A DNA stretch of 64,000 nt from Palsa-504 sp963742795 (GTDB taxonomy: Bacteria > Actinomycetota > Actinomycetes > Streptosporangiales > Streptosporangiaceae). A program made the translations under genes and the position numbers. Positions 53,308 to 63,577 of this stretch are shown here, piece by piece (within the stretch, counting starts at the first letter, position 1; every line of letters starts with the position of its first letter). Location: contig CAVUNL010000020.1 in assembly GCA_963742795.1 (NCBI GenBank), positions 124,001 to 188,000 of the forward strand. Direction: 5' to 3'. Under the pieces are notes generated by a model. The model worked only from the letters and a program-made list of their open reading frames with translations, made no database searches and had not been told where the DNA came from.

Positions 53308-53346
53308 ACAAGGCCCCCTCCACGTATGAGATGGAGGGGGCCTTGT
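53308..53346. terminator. Strong hairpin terminator after kinase 2
   Basis: 15-bp perfect arms ACAAGGCCCCCTCCA / TGGAGGGGGCCTTGT around a 9-nt loop, directly after the kinase stop. On the minus strand it is followed by a T-rich stretch, so it may act in both directions. Confidence 0.8.
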
Positions 53347-53543
53347 CAGGCCGCGCCGCGCCGGGTCGGCCAGTTGCCCGGCTTACCCTGCACTGCGGGC
53401 CGCCCGCCAGTGCCAGCCACCCGCCAAGACCCCGGTTTCCCGGCTTCTTTCACGTCCCGGAGTTTCCTCCGAGTGGTGCCCGTTTCCGACGGTGAAATAT
53501 TTTCTACGCCTTATCCGAGCGCCTCGCAAGAGGTCCGGCCAAT

Positions 53544-53645
53544 TTATTTTTGGTCTTTTCTTAATCCACACGATGTCCACAGAATGCGCACGGTTATCCG
53601 CACGTAGCTGCGGTTATCCACCAGCTTATGCACAACTCGTCCACA
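53544..53645 (+). other. oriC-like cluster of DnaA boxes with AT-rich flank
   Basis: Six 9-mers, each one mismatch from TT(A/G)TCCACA, all on the plus strand: TAATCCACA 53562, ATGTCCACA 53573, TTATCCGCA 53594, TTATCCACC 53614, TTATGCACA 53626, TCGTCCACA 53637. Spacings of 11, 21, 20, 12 and 11 bp are multiples of one helical turn. An AT-rich stretch (53531-53565) adjoins, as a DNA-unwinding element would. dnaA and dnaN are not adjacent, so this may be a displaced origin, a DnaA-titration site, or an integrated replicon origin. No gene is seen between 53346 and 54080. Confidence 0.6.
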
Positions 53646-54080
53646 GGTAACCGGATGTGACCTGCAGGCCACCATAATAGGCATTGCCCTATGTAATCGG
53701 CTGATCTTTAATTGCCGTCGCCGGTTATCGGCGCGTCATTGCGATCACCGAAAGCCCGATCGCGTAACTTGCGCCCCACTGCTCTGCACGCGCTCCGGCC
53801 CGGCGTCCGGGTCCGGCCTCGCCGCAAGCCCCGACCGCGAGCGCTGCGCCCCCCGGCCCGTCCCCCTCTCGCGGCTCGTGCCGGCGAATCCGATGACAAT
53901 CAGCACTCAATCACGTCTCAACTACGACGGGATAGCAAGGCTCCATGGCACGCGGATCCGGTGTATCTGGCTGGGGGTTAACCCCCCTCCGGTAAACGGG
54001 GGCCAGCGCCATCGGAATCCAGGCTGCAGATCCCTAGTGTGAACATCGGATGGGGATCCGACGGGGAAACGGGTGCGAAG

Positions 54081-54329
54081 ATGAACGCGATCCTGAACGG
54101 GGCACGCTCCAGGTCAACACTGCTCACCGGCGCAGCCGGGCTCCTGCTGCTGATGACGGCCGTGGTCATGATGGCCATCGCCGCCCCCCAGATTCACCAG
54201 GTCCGGCCCGGGTCGGTGACCCACGAACGGCTGGCCTCCTGGGTGTGGGTGACCCGTGACCACTGGATGCCGGTCACGCCGGGCAGCGGCTCCGAGCTGA
54301 CCCGGACCGACTTGGCGCTGGTGCCCTAG
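54081..54329 (+). CDS. Small single-pass membrane protein
   Basis: 82 residues from ATG 54081: a short basic N-terminus, one transmembrane helix (LLTGAAGLLLLMTAVVMMAI), then an extracytoplasmic stretch (QVRPGSVTHERLASWVWVTR). Not recognised. Its end overlaps the convergent glgX remnant by 4 bp. Confidence 0.45.
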   Translation: MNAILNGARSRSTLLTGAAGLLLLMTAVVMMAIAAPQIHQVRPGSVTHERLASWVWVTRDHWMPVTPGSGSELTRTDLALVP

Positions 54330-55496
54330 GCGGTACCGTGGCCCGGCGCTCGCGGGCCGCGCAGCACGCACACCGACCGGGGACCGACGGTGACCCGGTC
54401 CCCGGCCCGCCGCGAGGCCGCCGCCGCTCCGTCCCCGCTGGCCCGCTGCGGGTCGTAGCTGTCGATGGCCAGCTGCCACGCCTGCCCGGGCCGGGCCGGC
54501 GGGATGGTGAAGTCCAGCGGCTCCCACCACGCGTTGACCAGGACCAGGAAGTCGTCGTCCAGCAGCAGGGTCCCGTCCGCGGCCCGGTCCGGATCGTCCG
54601 AGCCGTCCAGGTAGAAGCCGACCGCGAGCGCGTTGGGGTCCGACCAGTCGCCCGAGGTCATCGGCGTCCCGGCCGGGGTGAACCAGCTGAGCTCGGCGGT
54701 CTGCGCCCCGGTCAGGAACCGGTGCCGGCGGAAGACCGGGTGCGCGCGCCGGAACGCCACCAGGCCGGCGGTGAACGACAGCAGGCCGTCGTCCACGGCG
54801 GACCAGTCGTACCAGGAGATCTCGTTGTCCTGGCAGTACGCATTGTTGTTGCCGTCCTGGGTCCGGCCCAGCTCGTCGCCGCCGAGCAGCAGCGGCACGC
54901 CGAACGACAGCAGCAGCGTGCCCAGCATGGCCCGGGACTGCCGGGCCCGCAGGGCCGCGCAGGTCCTCGGGCACGTCCGGATGGCGCATGGTGAGCCCCT
55001 TGACGTGCACCTCGTAGATGACCGTGTCCGAGTAGCCGCGCCGCGGCGGCTCGTCGGCGTCCCACCGGAACATGCCGTCGGTGACGATGCTGCGCGGCAC
55101 GTGCCCGGCCGAGTCGAGCGAGCTCGGCGTGTCCGGGTCGGCGGCGTCGTGGCCGAACACCTCGGGCCCGAACGCGACCTCGCCGTGCATCGCCCGCGCG
55201 TACGGGTCGAGCAGCAGCTTGGCCGGGTTGCAGCGCAGCCCGCGGCCGGGGTCCCAGGGACCGTGCACCCGGAACCCGTAGGCCTGCCCAGGGCCGGTAT
55301 CCGGCAGGAGCCCGTGCCAGACGCCGTCCTCGTATTCGGGCAGCCGGACCCGGGTTTCGGTTCCCGCCTCGTCGAACAGGCACAAGTCAACGGCCTCGGC
55401 GAGACCGGAAGCCACCGCGAAGTTGGTTCCCCCATCGTGCGGCGTCGCGCCCAGGGGCGCCGCCCGGCCGGGAAGTGCATCCGCCACCCGGCTCAC
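54326..55496 (-). pseudogene. glgX: Glycogen debranching enzyme GlgX, catalytic core deleted
   Basis: GTG 55496. The N-terminal domain is clear (PLGATPHDGGTNFAVASGLA, GYSDTVIYEVHVKGLTMRHP) up to DVPEDLRG near 54975. The sequence then jumps, in a different frame, to the far side of the barrel (SRAMLGTLLLSFGVPLLLGG, GNNNAYCQDNEISWYDWS) and continues to the normal C-terminus. Roughly 300 residues carrying the catalytic Asp/Glu are missing, compared with a usual ~700. It cannot be active. The junction is sharp, consistent with one deletion. Confidence 0.85.
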
Positions 55497-55544
55497 GTTA
55501 CAGCAGGCAGAAAACGGCTTGCCGCGTGGACCTAAGCTGCTTAT

Positions 55545-57047
55545 GTGCTGAATTCCGGGCCGTCCGATCCCCCCGAACTCGCCGATATCGGCCGCCTGGC
55601 ACGGCGCCTGGTCGACCGGGCGGTGCAGACCGCGCGGACCGAAGACCAGCCGCTGCGGCGGCTGCTCCTGGACTTCCTGGGCCCGGACGCGGCCACCCTG
55701 CCTACGGTCTCGGCCACCTGGCCGTCCTACGAGCACGTCAACGTCCAGGTCGGCCTGGAGGCCTGGCTGGCACAGGACCGCGAGCGCGCGCACGAGGTCT
55801 TCGGCATCACCGGCATCGGGATGATGCGCCACATGGAGATCGTCGGGATCGGCGAATTCCTCCAGCCCCCCAACCACGGCCCGTTCGGCTCGGCGAGCTT
55901 CGGCGGCGTGATGACCACCGCCGTGGCCAGCGGCCCCGATGGGCAGACCCATCCGTGCGTCAGCCACGGCATCTACCTGGTGGACGACGCCGGAGCCCGG
56001 CTGGTCATCGTGCTGCAACCCGTGTCGCGCGGCCCGAACCCCGAAGTGGTGCTCCAGATCACCGGCGCGGAGCAGGACCGGATCCAGGCCATCCTGGGCG
56101 AGATCCAGACGCTGGCCAGCGAGCGAAGCGTTTTCCGCGCCCAGGTGATCAGCGTCGGCGCCGAGGTGTTCGGCCCGGGGCCGAAGGAGGCGTTCGGGGG
56201 GCGGAGCGCCCCGCTGAGCTTCCTCGAGCGCCCGTCGGTCGGGCGCGACCAGATCGTGCTGCCCGCCGACGTGCTCGACAACATCGAACGGCAGGTGCTC
56301 GGGGTCGGCCGGCACTCCGGCCGCCTGCTGGCCAGCGGCCAGCATCTCAAGCGCGGCGTCCTGCTGCACGGCGCCCCCGGCACCGGCAAGACCCACACCG
56401 TCGGCTACCTGCTTGGCCAGCTGCCCGAGGCCACGGTGATCATCCTCTCCGGCCGGGCCCTGAGCCGGATCCGGGAGGCCTGCTCGGTCGCGCGCAGCCT
56501 GCAGCCTGCCGTCATCGTGGTGGAGGACGTGGACCTGATCGCCGAGCAGCGCGAGGCCCGCCCTGGTGAGCAGCCGCTTCTGTTCCAGCTCCTCAACGAG
56601 ATGGACGGCCTCAATTCCGGGGCCGACGTGACCTTCCTGCTCACCACCAACCGCGCCGACCTGCTGGAGCCCGCGCTGGCCGCCCGCCCCGGCCGCGTCG
56701 ACCTGGCCGCCGAGCTGCCCCTGCCCGACGCCGACGCCCGCCGCCAGCTGATCCGCCTCTACCAGGGCAGCCTGGTCCTGGACCTGACCCACCCCGAGAC
56801 CGTCATCGAGCGCACCGACGGCGTCACCGCCGCCTTCCTCAAGGAACTCCTCCGCAAGGCCGCCCTCCTGTCCTGCGAAGCCGACCCGGCCGACGCCCCC
56901 GACGCCCCCATCCGCGTCACCGACACGCACCTGGCCGCCGCCCTAGACCAGCTCCTAGACAGCCGCAATCAGCTAACCCGCATCCTCCTAGGCGGCGAGC
57001 CCTCCCGCCCCAAGAAACCCCCCAAGAAACCCGCCCCCGCCCCCTAA
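55545..57047 (+). CDS. AAA+ ATPase, FtsH/Cdc48-like
   Basis: 500 residues from GTG 55545. N-terminal ~240 residues: a helical then beta-rich region (FGGVMTTAVASGPDGQTHPC). AAA+ module ~255-430: Walker A GAPGTGKTH, Walker B AVIVVEDVDLIAEQ, sensor 1 LLTTNRAD, arginine finger AARPGRVD, sensor 2 region ~PLPDADARRQL. C-terminus rich in Lys/Pro. Single AAA domain, no protease domain and no transmembrane helix; probably an unfoldase or remodeller. Substrate unknown. Confidence 0.85.
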   Translation: MLNSGPSDPPELADIGRLARRLVDRAVQTARTEDQPLRRLLLDFLGPDAATLPTVSATWPSYEHVNVQVGLEAWLAQDRERAHEVFGITGIGMMRHMEIVGIGEFLQPPNHGPFGSASFGGVMTTAVASGPDGQTHPCVSHGIYLVDDAGARLVIVLQPVSRGPNPEVVLQITGAEQDRIQAILGEIQTLASERSVFRAQVISVGAEVFGPGPKEAFGGRSAPLSFLERPSVGRDQIVLPADVLDNIERQVLGVGRHSGRLLASGQHLKRGVLLHGAPGTGKTHTVGYLLGQLPEATVIILSGRALSRIREACSVARSLQPAVIVVEDVDLIAEQREARPGEQPLLFQLLNEMDGLNSGADVTFLLTTNRADLLEPALAARPGRVDLAAELPLPDADARRQLIRLYQGSLVLDLTHPETVIERTDGVTAAFLKELLRKAALLSCEADPADAPDAPIRVTDTHLAAALDQLLDSRNQLTRILLGGEPSRPKKPPKKPAPAP

Positions 57048-57104
57048 TCCCGTCTCACTGGCTCGTGCTCCCACGTCAGGGCGGCGCGGTGCCATAATGG
57101 CAAG

Positions 57105-57413
57105 ATGTCGCGGCGGCGTAAAATCACCCCGGTCGTGGTCGTCGTAGGTGTCATCGCAGGCGGGACGGTCGCCGCGCGGCTCCTGGGCTACAAGCTGGGC
57201 ACCAACGTGATCGTCCGGTGCCGCCAGGGGCACGTGTACTCCACCATCTGGATTCCCGGCGTGAAACTCAAGGGGCTGGACCTGGTCGTGGCCAGGATCC
57301 AGTACTGCCCGGTCGGAAAGCACTGGAGCCTCGTGGTCCCGGTGCGCGAAGCGGATCTGACCGAAGGGGAACGGCAATTCGCCCGGGAACACCACGACCT
57401 GCCGATTCCATAG
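57105..57413 (+). CDS. Small conserved membrane protein with Cys pair
   Basis: 102 residues. Basic start, one transmembrane helix (ITPVVVVVGVIAGGTVAARL), then a conserved core VIVRCRQGHVYSTIWIPGVK, QYCPVGKHWSLVVPV. Cys-x-x-GH and C-P-V-G-K-H hint at a zinc-ribbon-like fold. Seen widely in actinobacteria; function unknown to me. Confidence 0.65.
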   Translation: MSRRRKITPVVVVVGVIAGGTVAARLLGYKLGTNVIVRCRQGHVYSTIWIPGVKLKGLDLVVARIQYCPVGKHWSLVVPVREADLTEGERQFAREHHDLPIP

Positions 57414-57460
57414 GCACGTCGGTCGCCGCGCACAGCCGCCGGGCCGCTGAGGCCCGGCGG

Positions 57461-58324
57461 GTGGCGGTGGTCGCGGTCCTGCTCGCGGCGGCGGTCACCG
57501 GGCTCCGCGCCCGCGGCACCTTTGCCCACGGCGGCAACCAGACGGCGGCCGGGGCCAGCGGCGCGGTCCTGGCCACCGCGCTGTCCGCCGCCGAAGGCCT
57601 AGCCGTCATCGCGTTCATCGTCGTCGTGGCCTCCGCCCGGCCCCAGCGCCAGCCGAAGGGCGACGACGACGACGAGGAACTCTGGCGCCCGAAGATCCCG
57701 TGGTGGGCCAAGGCCGCCGGCGTCCTGCTGGCCGTAGCCGCGCTCATCACCCCGTTCGCCGTGCTGTTCACCAGGAAGCCCCGTCCCCTGGCGCGCAGAC
57801 CGCTGGCCGGCGTGCCAGCGATCCCCGCGGCCCACGCGGCCACCTCATCCGCCAGCGAAATCTGGCCGCTGCTCACCGGCATGGTAATCGCGATCGCCAT
57901 CGTGGTCGCGCTGACCCTGCTGGGCCGGCGCAAGCGCCCGGCCCGGGCCCAGTCCAAAGACAGAACGCGCCTGGCCACGCTGCTCGACAGCCTGGCCGCG
58001 GGCAGCGACGCGCTCAGCGCGGGCGGCGAACCCCGGGCCGCGATCATCGCGTGTTACGCGGCCATGGAACGCGGGTTCGCCGCGGCCGGATCCGCGCCCG
58101 CGGTCGCCGACACCCCGGCTGAGGTGCTGGCCCGCGCCACCCGGGCCGGCCTGGTCCGGCCGGAGCCGGCCGAGACACTGACCGGCATGTTCCGCCTGGC
58201 CCGGTACAGCACGTACCCGATGACCAGCGCCGATTCCCGGGTCGCCGCGGATGCCCTGACCCAGATGCGCTCCGACCTGGACCAGCGCGCAGGCCAGAGC
58301 GTCAGCCAGGGCAGTAAACCGTGA
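57461..58324 (+). CDS. DUF4129-domain membrane protein
   Basis: 287 residues from GTG 57461; the frame is open upstream, but no better start is seen. Transmembrane segments ~4-18, 30-52, 80-100 and ~140-160 (LLTGMVIAIAIVVALTLLG). C-terminal DUF4129: ACYAAMERGFAAAGSAPAVA, DTPAEVLARATRAGLVRPEP, ETLTGMFRLARYSTYPMTSA. First gene of a tightly overlapping operon with MoxR and DUF58 proteins, a set linked to envelope or complex maturation. Confidence 0.8.
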   Translation: MAVVAVLLAAAVTGLRARGTFAHGGNQTAAGASGAVLATALSAAEGLAVIAFIVVVASARPQRQPKGDDDDEELWRPKIPWWAKAAGVLLAVAALITPFAVLFTRKPRPLARRPLAGVPAIPAAHAATSSASEIWPLLTGMVIAIAIVVALTLLGRRKRPARAQSKDRTRLATLLDSLAAGSDALSAGGEPRAAIIACYAAMERGFAAAGSAPAVADTPAEVLARATRAGLVRPEPAETLTGMFRLARYSTYPMTSADSRVAADALTQMRSDLDQRAGQSVSQGSKP

Positions 58325-58754
58325 GCCGCCGCAAGCAGGCCGTCACCGGCGCCGCGACCGTGATGGGGACCGCGGCCGCGCTCGTGGCCGGCTACGCCGC
58401 GGCGGGCGCCACCGGCCTGATCGACGTGGCGGCCCTGGCCACCCTGGGCGTCCTGATCGTGGCGCGCGGGGCGGTCCGGGGGGAGAAACCACGCTCCGTT
58501 CGGCCGAAAAAGCAACGGCGGGATCCGGGGCGGCGGCCGGCGGACTTTCCCGCCTACGCCTCGATCGCGTCGGACGTGGAGTGGGCGCGGATGGCGCAGC
58601 GGCACTACGAGCACGCCCTGCGCCCCCGCCTGGCCCGGCTGGCCGCGGCCCTCGGCAAGTCCGGCGCGATCGACATGACCGGCCCCGCGGACCCCGACGG
58701 GCCCGGCCCGGACCTGGCCACGCTGGAGCGCATCGTCACCCACCTGGAGGCCCC

Positions 58755-58758
<4 letters not shown>
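58321..58758 (+). CDS. Small membrane protein of the MoxR operon
   Basis: 145 residues from GTG 58321 (GTGA overlap with the DUF4129 gene). Two hydrophobic segments at ~8-27 and ~33-50, then a basic linker and helical part (DVEWARMAQRHYEHALRPRL). Positionally conserved, function unknown. Contains a copy of the dispersed CCGTTCGGC motif (58495-58512). Confidence 0.75.
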
Positions 58759-59722
<964 letters not shown>

Positions 59723-59726
<4 letters not shown>

Positions 59727-60985
59727 ACTGGCATCCCTCCGCGCGCGCCCGGAACCTGGCCACCGCGGCGCTGCTCGCCCTGGTCGCCGCGGTGCTCACC
59801 GGCCACGCCGCGCTGGTCCTGCTGGCCGCGCCCGCGCTCGGCGCGCTGGCCCTGCTGCCGCGCCGCCGGCCCTCGGAGTTGGACATCGATGTCACGCTGT
59901 CCAGCTCACGCTGTTTCGAGGGCGAGGAGGTGACGATCACCGCGACCGTCCGCGCCGCGCATCCGCTGGACGAGGCCATCCTGGAGCTCCAACCCGCGGC
60001 GCAGGTCACCCTGGCCGGCGCGAGCCCGCGCACGCAGGCCTTCCTGCGGGCCGGGCGGGTCAGCGCCCGGTGGGTGATCTGCCCGGAAAGGTGGGGCCGG
60101 ATCTCGCCGGGCACCGTCCGCGTCGCCGGCCGGTCCGGCGCCCTGCAGACCTCACGGCAGATCGAGCTGGATCCGCTGGAGGTGTTCCCCCGCCCGGCCC
60201 GGATCCGGACGCGGCTGGTGCCTGCCGAGCTGCTGCGCCGGATCGGCGAGCACACCGGCCGGGCCGTCGGGGACGGCGTGGAATTCGCCGGCATCCGGCC
60301 CTACGTGCCCGGCGACCAGCTACGCGACGTCAACCGGGCGGTCAGCATCCGGCGCGGCCAGCTGCACGTCAACCAGCGGGCCGCGGCCCGGGCCGCGGAC
60401 CTGGTGGTGATGATCGACGCGTTCGGTGATTCCGGCCCGGTCTCCGAACGCACCCTGGACCTGGCCGTGCACGGCGCGTCCGCCCTGGTCACCGCGTACC
60501 TGCGGGTCAGCGACCGGGCCGGGCTGGTCGTGCTCGGCGGGTTGCTCCGCTGGCTCGGCCCGGCGGCCGGCGACCGGCAGTTCTACCGCATCGCCGAGAT
60601 GATGCTCGCGGCCCGTTACGACAGCTTCGTCACTCCCGACGTGGGGCGGATCCCGCGCTCCGCGCTGCCGCCGGGCACGCTGGTCGTGGTGTTCTCCCCG
60701 CTGCTGGATCCCCGCGGGTTCGGCGCCATCAGAGACCTGCGCCAGCGGGGGTTCCCGCTCATCGTGGTCGATACGCTGCGCGACGAGCCGCCGCCCGGCA
60801 CCCGGGCCGACACGCGTCTCGCGCTGCGGCTGTGGCGGCTGGACCGGACCGCGACCCGTTCCGGCCTGCGGGCCCTCGGCATCCCGGTGCTCGGCTGGGA
60901 CGCCGGCACCGAACTCGACAGCGTCCTGGCCCCGCTCCGCCAGCCCCCGCCCGGCGTGCGCCGCCTCGCCGGGAGCCGGCCGTGA
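59723..60985 (+). CDS. DUF58-domain (vWA-like) membrane protein
   Basis: 420 residues from ATG 59723 (ATGA overlap). Two N-terminal transmembrane helices (~12-46), a beta-sandwich region (LDIDVTLSSSRCFEGEEVTI), the DUF58 core (DGVEFAGIRPYVPGDQLRDV, NRAVSIRRGQLHVNQRAAA) and a vWA-like segment with MIDAFGDSG in place of DxSxS. The classic MoxR partner. Confidence 0.92.
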
Positions 60986-61548
60986 GCCGCCGCACGGAGC
61001 GGGGTTCCTTCATGGGAGCGGCGTTCCCGGGGTCGCTGCTGAGCGGCGCGAGCGTGGCGCTCGGATTGCTCACTCTTGCCTGGCCGCTGGCGTGGGCGCC
61101 ACCGTGGGCGTACGCCACCGCGGCCGCGGGCGCGGCCGCCGTGCTGGCCGCGGCCCTGGCCGGCTGGACGCGCGGACCCGTGCTCGCCGTCGGGGCCGCG
61201 GTCGCGGCGTGCGCCTTCTCCCGGGCCGGGGCCGCCGTGCTGACCGCCGAGGGGCTGTTCATCCTCGCCTACCTGCTCGCCGCCGACGCCCCCGCGGGGC
61301 TGACCCGGCCCGGCTCGTGGCTGCGCCAGCAGGCGTTCGGCGGCGTCGCGGGCCTCATGGCCAGCGGCGCGGTGCTGGCCGCCCTGTCCCTGCGCCAGGT
61401 GAGCTCGGTATGGCTGACCGCGGGCGGCCTGGCCGCCGCGGCCGGCGCCTACCTCGTCGCGCTGCCCCTCTCGCGGGCCTCGCGACCGGGCCCGCCGCGG
61501 GCCTCGCGACCGGCCTCGCCGCGGGGCTCAGACGTCGATGTCCAGTGA
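60982..61548 (+). CDS. Multi-pass membrane protein, end of MoxR operon
   Basis: 188 residues from GTG 60982 (GTGA overlap). Five to six hydrophobic segments (LLSGASVALGLLTLAWPLAW, YATAAAGAAAVLAAALAGW, VLAVGAAVAACAFSRAGAAV, GLFILAYLLAA, FGGVAGLMASGAVLAAL). C-terminus is a low-complexity RASRPGPP repeat. Function unknown. Confidence 0.75.
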   Translation: MSRRTERGSFMGAAFPGSLLSGASVALGLLTLAWPLAWAPPWAYATAAAGAAAVLAAALAGWTRGPVLAVGAAVAACAFSRAGAAVLTAEGLFILAYLLAADAPAGLTRPGSWLRQQAFGGVAGLMASGAVLAALSLRQVSSVWLTAGGLAAAAGAYLVALPLSRASRPGPPRASRPASPRGSDVDVQ

Positions 61549-61680
61549 CGCCTCGTCGATGGCCGTCACCGAGTCGGGCACGGTGATGCCCAGGCGTTCG
61601 GCCAGAGCGCGCGCCCGCTGGCGCTCCGCATGCGCCGCATACCCGCCCGCCGACGTGTTCGCATCCGCCGCCGCCGAACT
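61528..61680 (-). pseudogene. Antitoxin-like C-terminal remnant
   Basis: A start-less frame: ADANTSAGGYAAHAERQRAR, ALAERLGITVPDSVTAIDEA, SLDIDV and a stop at 61528-61530. The small acidic end resembles antitoxins of the CopG/RHH class. No start codon or DNA-binding part is visible, and no toxin neighbour. Family assignment is weak. Confidence 0.35.
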
Positions 61681-62270
61681 CCTCGGCCGCTCGCATAAGC
61701 CGCCCTGCGGTTAGCAAGGGTGCAACCGCTGCTTGCTTCGCGCCGGAATGTATACCGGATATCTATTGACGTAAATCCTGCATAGATAGACATGGTTAAT
61801 CTAGCTACATTAAACTCGGTTGCGGTGCTCAAGGGATCTGGGACGTATCTCGCCCGGGTGAGCCATGTAGGGGCGGCTGAGGGGAGGAGCCGCCAGGCCA
61901 AGGCGAGAGCTCTGGCCGGCGGGAGGGTCATGCGGGATGGATACGACTTAGGGTCACGCGGTGCGTGATCGCATCGCCTGTACATGTGCGCTCGTCCCTG
62001 CAGGGAGACAGGTAGTCGCAGCGCGCTCCTGGCTGTGGTCGGCGCGTACGCCGCAAGCACGATCGATTTGATTTCGCTGCTTATTAACGCGTATTCGCCA
62101 ATCACGGCCATAACCCGCCGGTGCGGGTGATTGTCGGTCATCGTCTTTAGCCCTTGGGGGGGCCACATGAATTCTCCGGCTGTAGCCAGCCATTCTTCTC
62201 ACTACGCGCGGCTGACCGGACCGAGTTCGGGCCCGTCAGCCGCGCGCGCCCCCGATAGCTTGTCACGGCC
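61681..62270. other. AT-richer gene-poor region with a small ORF
   Basis: No convincing large gene. The start is unusually AT-rich, with ATCTAT-N15-ATAGAT half-sites (~61761-61787) and TTGACG (61766-61771), which could be a promoter or operator. A 58-codon plus-strand ORF (ATG 61792-61968, MVNLATLNSVAVLKGSGTYL) follows, but has no recognisable homology or ribosome-binding site. Otherwise I see nothing interpretable. Confidence 0.35.
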
Positions 62271-62273
62271 GTG

Positions 62274-62640
62274 GTGCCCGTGACGTTCAGGACCCAGGTG
62301 ACGGTCGAGTATGACCCTGACGGAGCCGGCCGTCACCTGGTTAATCTGCGGAGGGGACGGGCGTGAGCGAGACCGCCCGCCACGCGGCGCTGACTGGCTG
62401 CCGCCCGGAGATCCCGCCTGGCCGGAGGTGGCGCTCACGGTCGGACGGCTGAGCTACGACCGCTACCGCGACTCGTGGCCGAAGGCCGCGCCGCCCGACC
62501 CCGACGACCTCGACGCCGCGTGTGACCTGCTGTTGCATGCCGCGCGGTACCAGGACGTCGACGAGCGCACCACGCTGTACCTGGTGCTCGCGCTCGGCCT
62601 AGCCCGCGACGCTCGGGGCGTGCACCCCGATCGGGCTCGG
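62274..62640 (+). pseudogene. Two short ORFs, second a truncated gene of unknown family
   Basis: A 30-codon ORF (GTG 62274, FRTQVTVEYDPDGAGRHLVN) ends in TGA overlapping GTG 62363, which has a good GGAGGGGAC site upstream. The second gene starts MSETARHAA, changes frame, and continues WLPPGDPAWPEVALTVGRLS, YDRYRDSWPKAAPPDPDDLD, ALGLARDARG to ~62620. There it meets, head-on, the end of the SCO6745-family gene. It looks like the N-terminal part of a gene whose rest is deleted. Confidence 0.45.
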
Positions 62641-63474
62641 GTAAGGCTGGATCGCCGCGCAGGCCCGCGCGAGCGGCAGGAGCGCCTCGGCGATGCCCGC
62701 GGTGGTCTGCGCGTCGAGCCGGGCCCACGGCCGGGCCGCGGCCCAGTCGGTGGCGTTCTCCACCGCGTCGTGCGCCGCCTGGCCCGCGTTGGTGAGCCGG
62801 CCGTCGGTGCCCACCCAGCCGCGGCCGGCCAGTCCTGCCAGCGCATTGTCCCACTGCTCATCGGTCCAGCCGCGGACCGGCTGCAGGTCTTCGCGCCGCA
62901 GGTCCATGCAGCCCCGCAGGGCCACCGCCTCGCAGCCGTCGATGTCGGCGGCGGCCAGGGCGGCGAAGTGCCCGTCGCCCCGGTGCTCGCGCAGCACGGT
63001 GGCCGCCTGCCAGAGCCGGGCCAGCCCGGAGGACTCACTCGAGCCCTCTGGCAGCGGCAGCGCGGCGTTGGCCGCGGCCAGCACCCGGCCCGAGAAATCC
63101 AGTTCACCGATCGCCAGCCAGAGCAGGTCGGCGGCGCCGGCCGCCTCCTCTTCGTGTCCGGCCAGCAGGGTGCTCAGGGCCGCCTGCGCGCCGGCCAGCC
63201 GGGTCGCCAGCGCGTCCTCCGGCGCGATCAGGTCCCAGACCGCCGGGATCGCCCGGGCCACGAAGGCGGGCGCGAAGTTGAAGAACGAGGCGGTCACGAC
63301 CGCTGCTCCGGTCGGCCCGAGCGGCGCGGCCCGGCCCGCGAAGTACCCGCGCCAGAAGCCTCGCAGCCCCGCCTCCTCGAAGGCCGCGCGCGCCTCGGGC
63401 GCGAAGTAGGTCACTGCGTGGATGGGCTCGAACAGGGTCCACATCGAACGAGCCGTATGCGCCGCATCAGCCAC
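62599..63474 (-). CDS. SCO6745-family protein
   Basis: 291 residues from GTG 63474 (GGAAGGGAG upstream). Signature: ARSMWTLFEPIHAVTYFAPE, FWRGYFAGRAAPLGPTGAAV, VTASFFNFAPAFVARAIPAV, and a C-terminal winged-helix-like half (WTDEQWDNALAGLAGRGWVG). A conserved actinobacterial family, mostly helical and soluble, of unknown function. The C-terminus looks complete. Confidence 0.88.
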   Translation of the reverse strand: MADAAHTARSMWTLFEPIHAVTYFAPEARAAFEEAGLRGFWRGYFAGRAAPLGPTGAAVVTASFFNFAPAFVARAIPAVWDLIAPEDALATRLAGAQAALSTLLAGHEEEAAGAADLLWLAIGELDFSGRVLAAANAALPLPEGSSESSGLARLWQAATVLREHRGDGHFAALAAADIDGCEAVALRGCMDLRREDLQPVRGWTDEQWDNALAGLAGRGWVGTDGRLTNAGQAAHDAVENATDWAAARPWARLDAQTTAGIAEALLPLARACAAIQPYPSPIGVHAPSVAG

Positions 63475-63577
63475 GACCGCTCCCTTCCCGGAGTTCCGTT
63501 CGCAGGATAACGTCCCGGCCGGCCCGGGTTTCTGACCGGGCGGCGTGCGCGCCCCGGAGCCGGGTAGGAGCACTCCC

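Noticed and set aside
53712..53981. An 89-codon plus-strand ORF and overlapping minus-strand ORFs after the DnaA boxes
   Set aside because: No ribosome-binding site, Arg/Pro-rich composition in all frames, no recognisable domain.
61566..62168. A 200-codon minus-strand ORF
   Set aside because: Spans AT-richer non-coding-looking DNA, its end is antisense-frame to the antitoxin-like remnant, and there is no domain.
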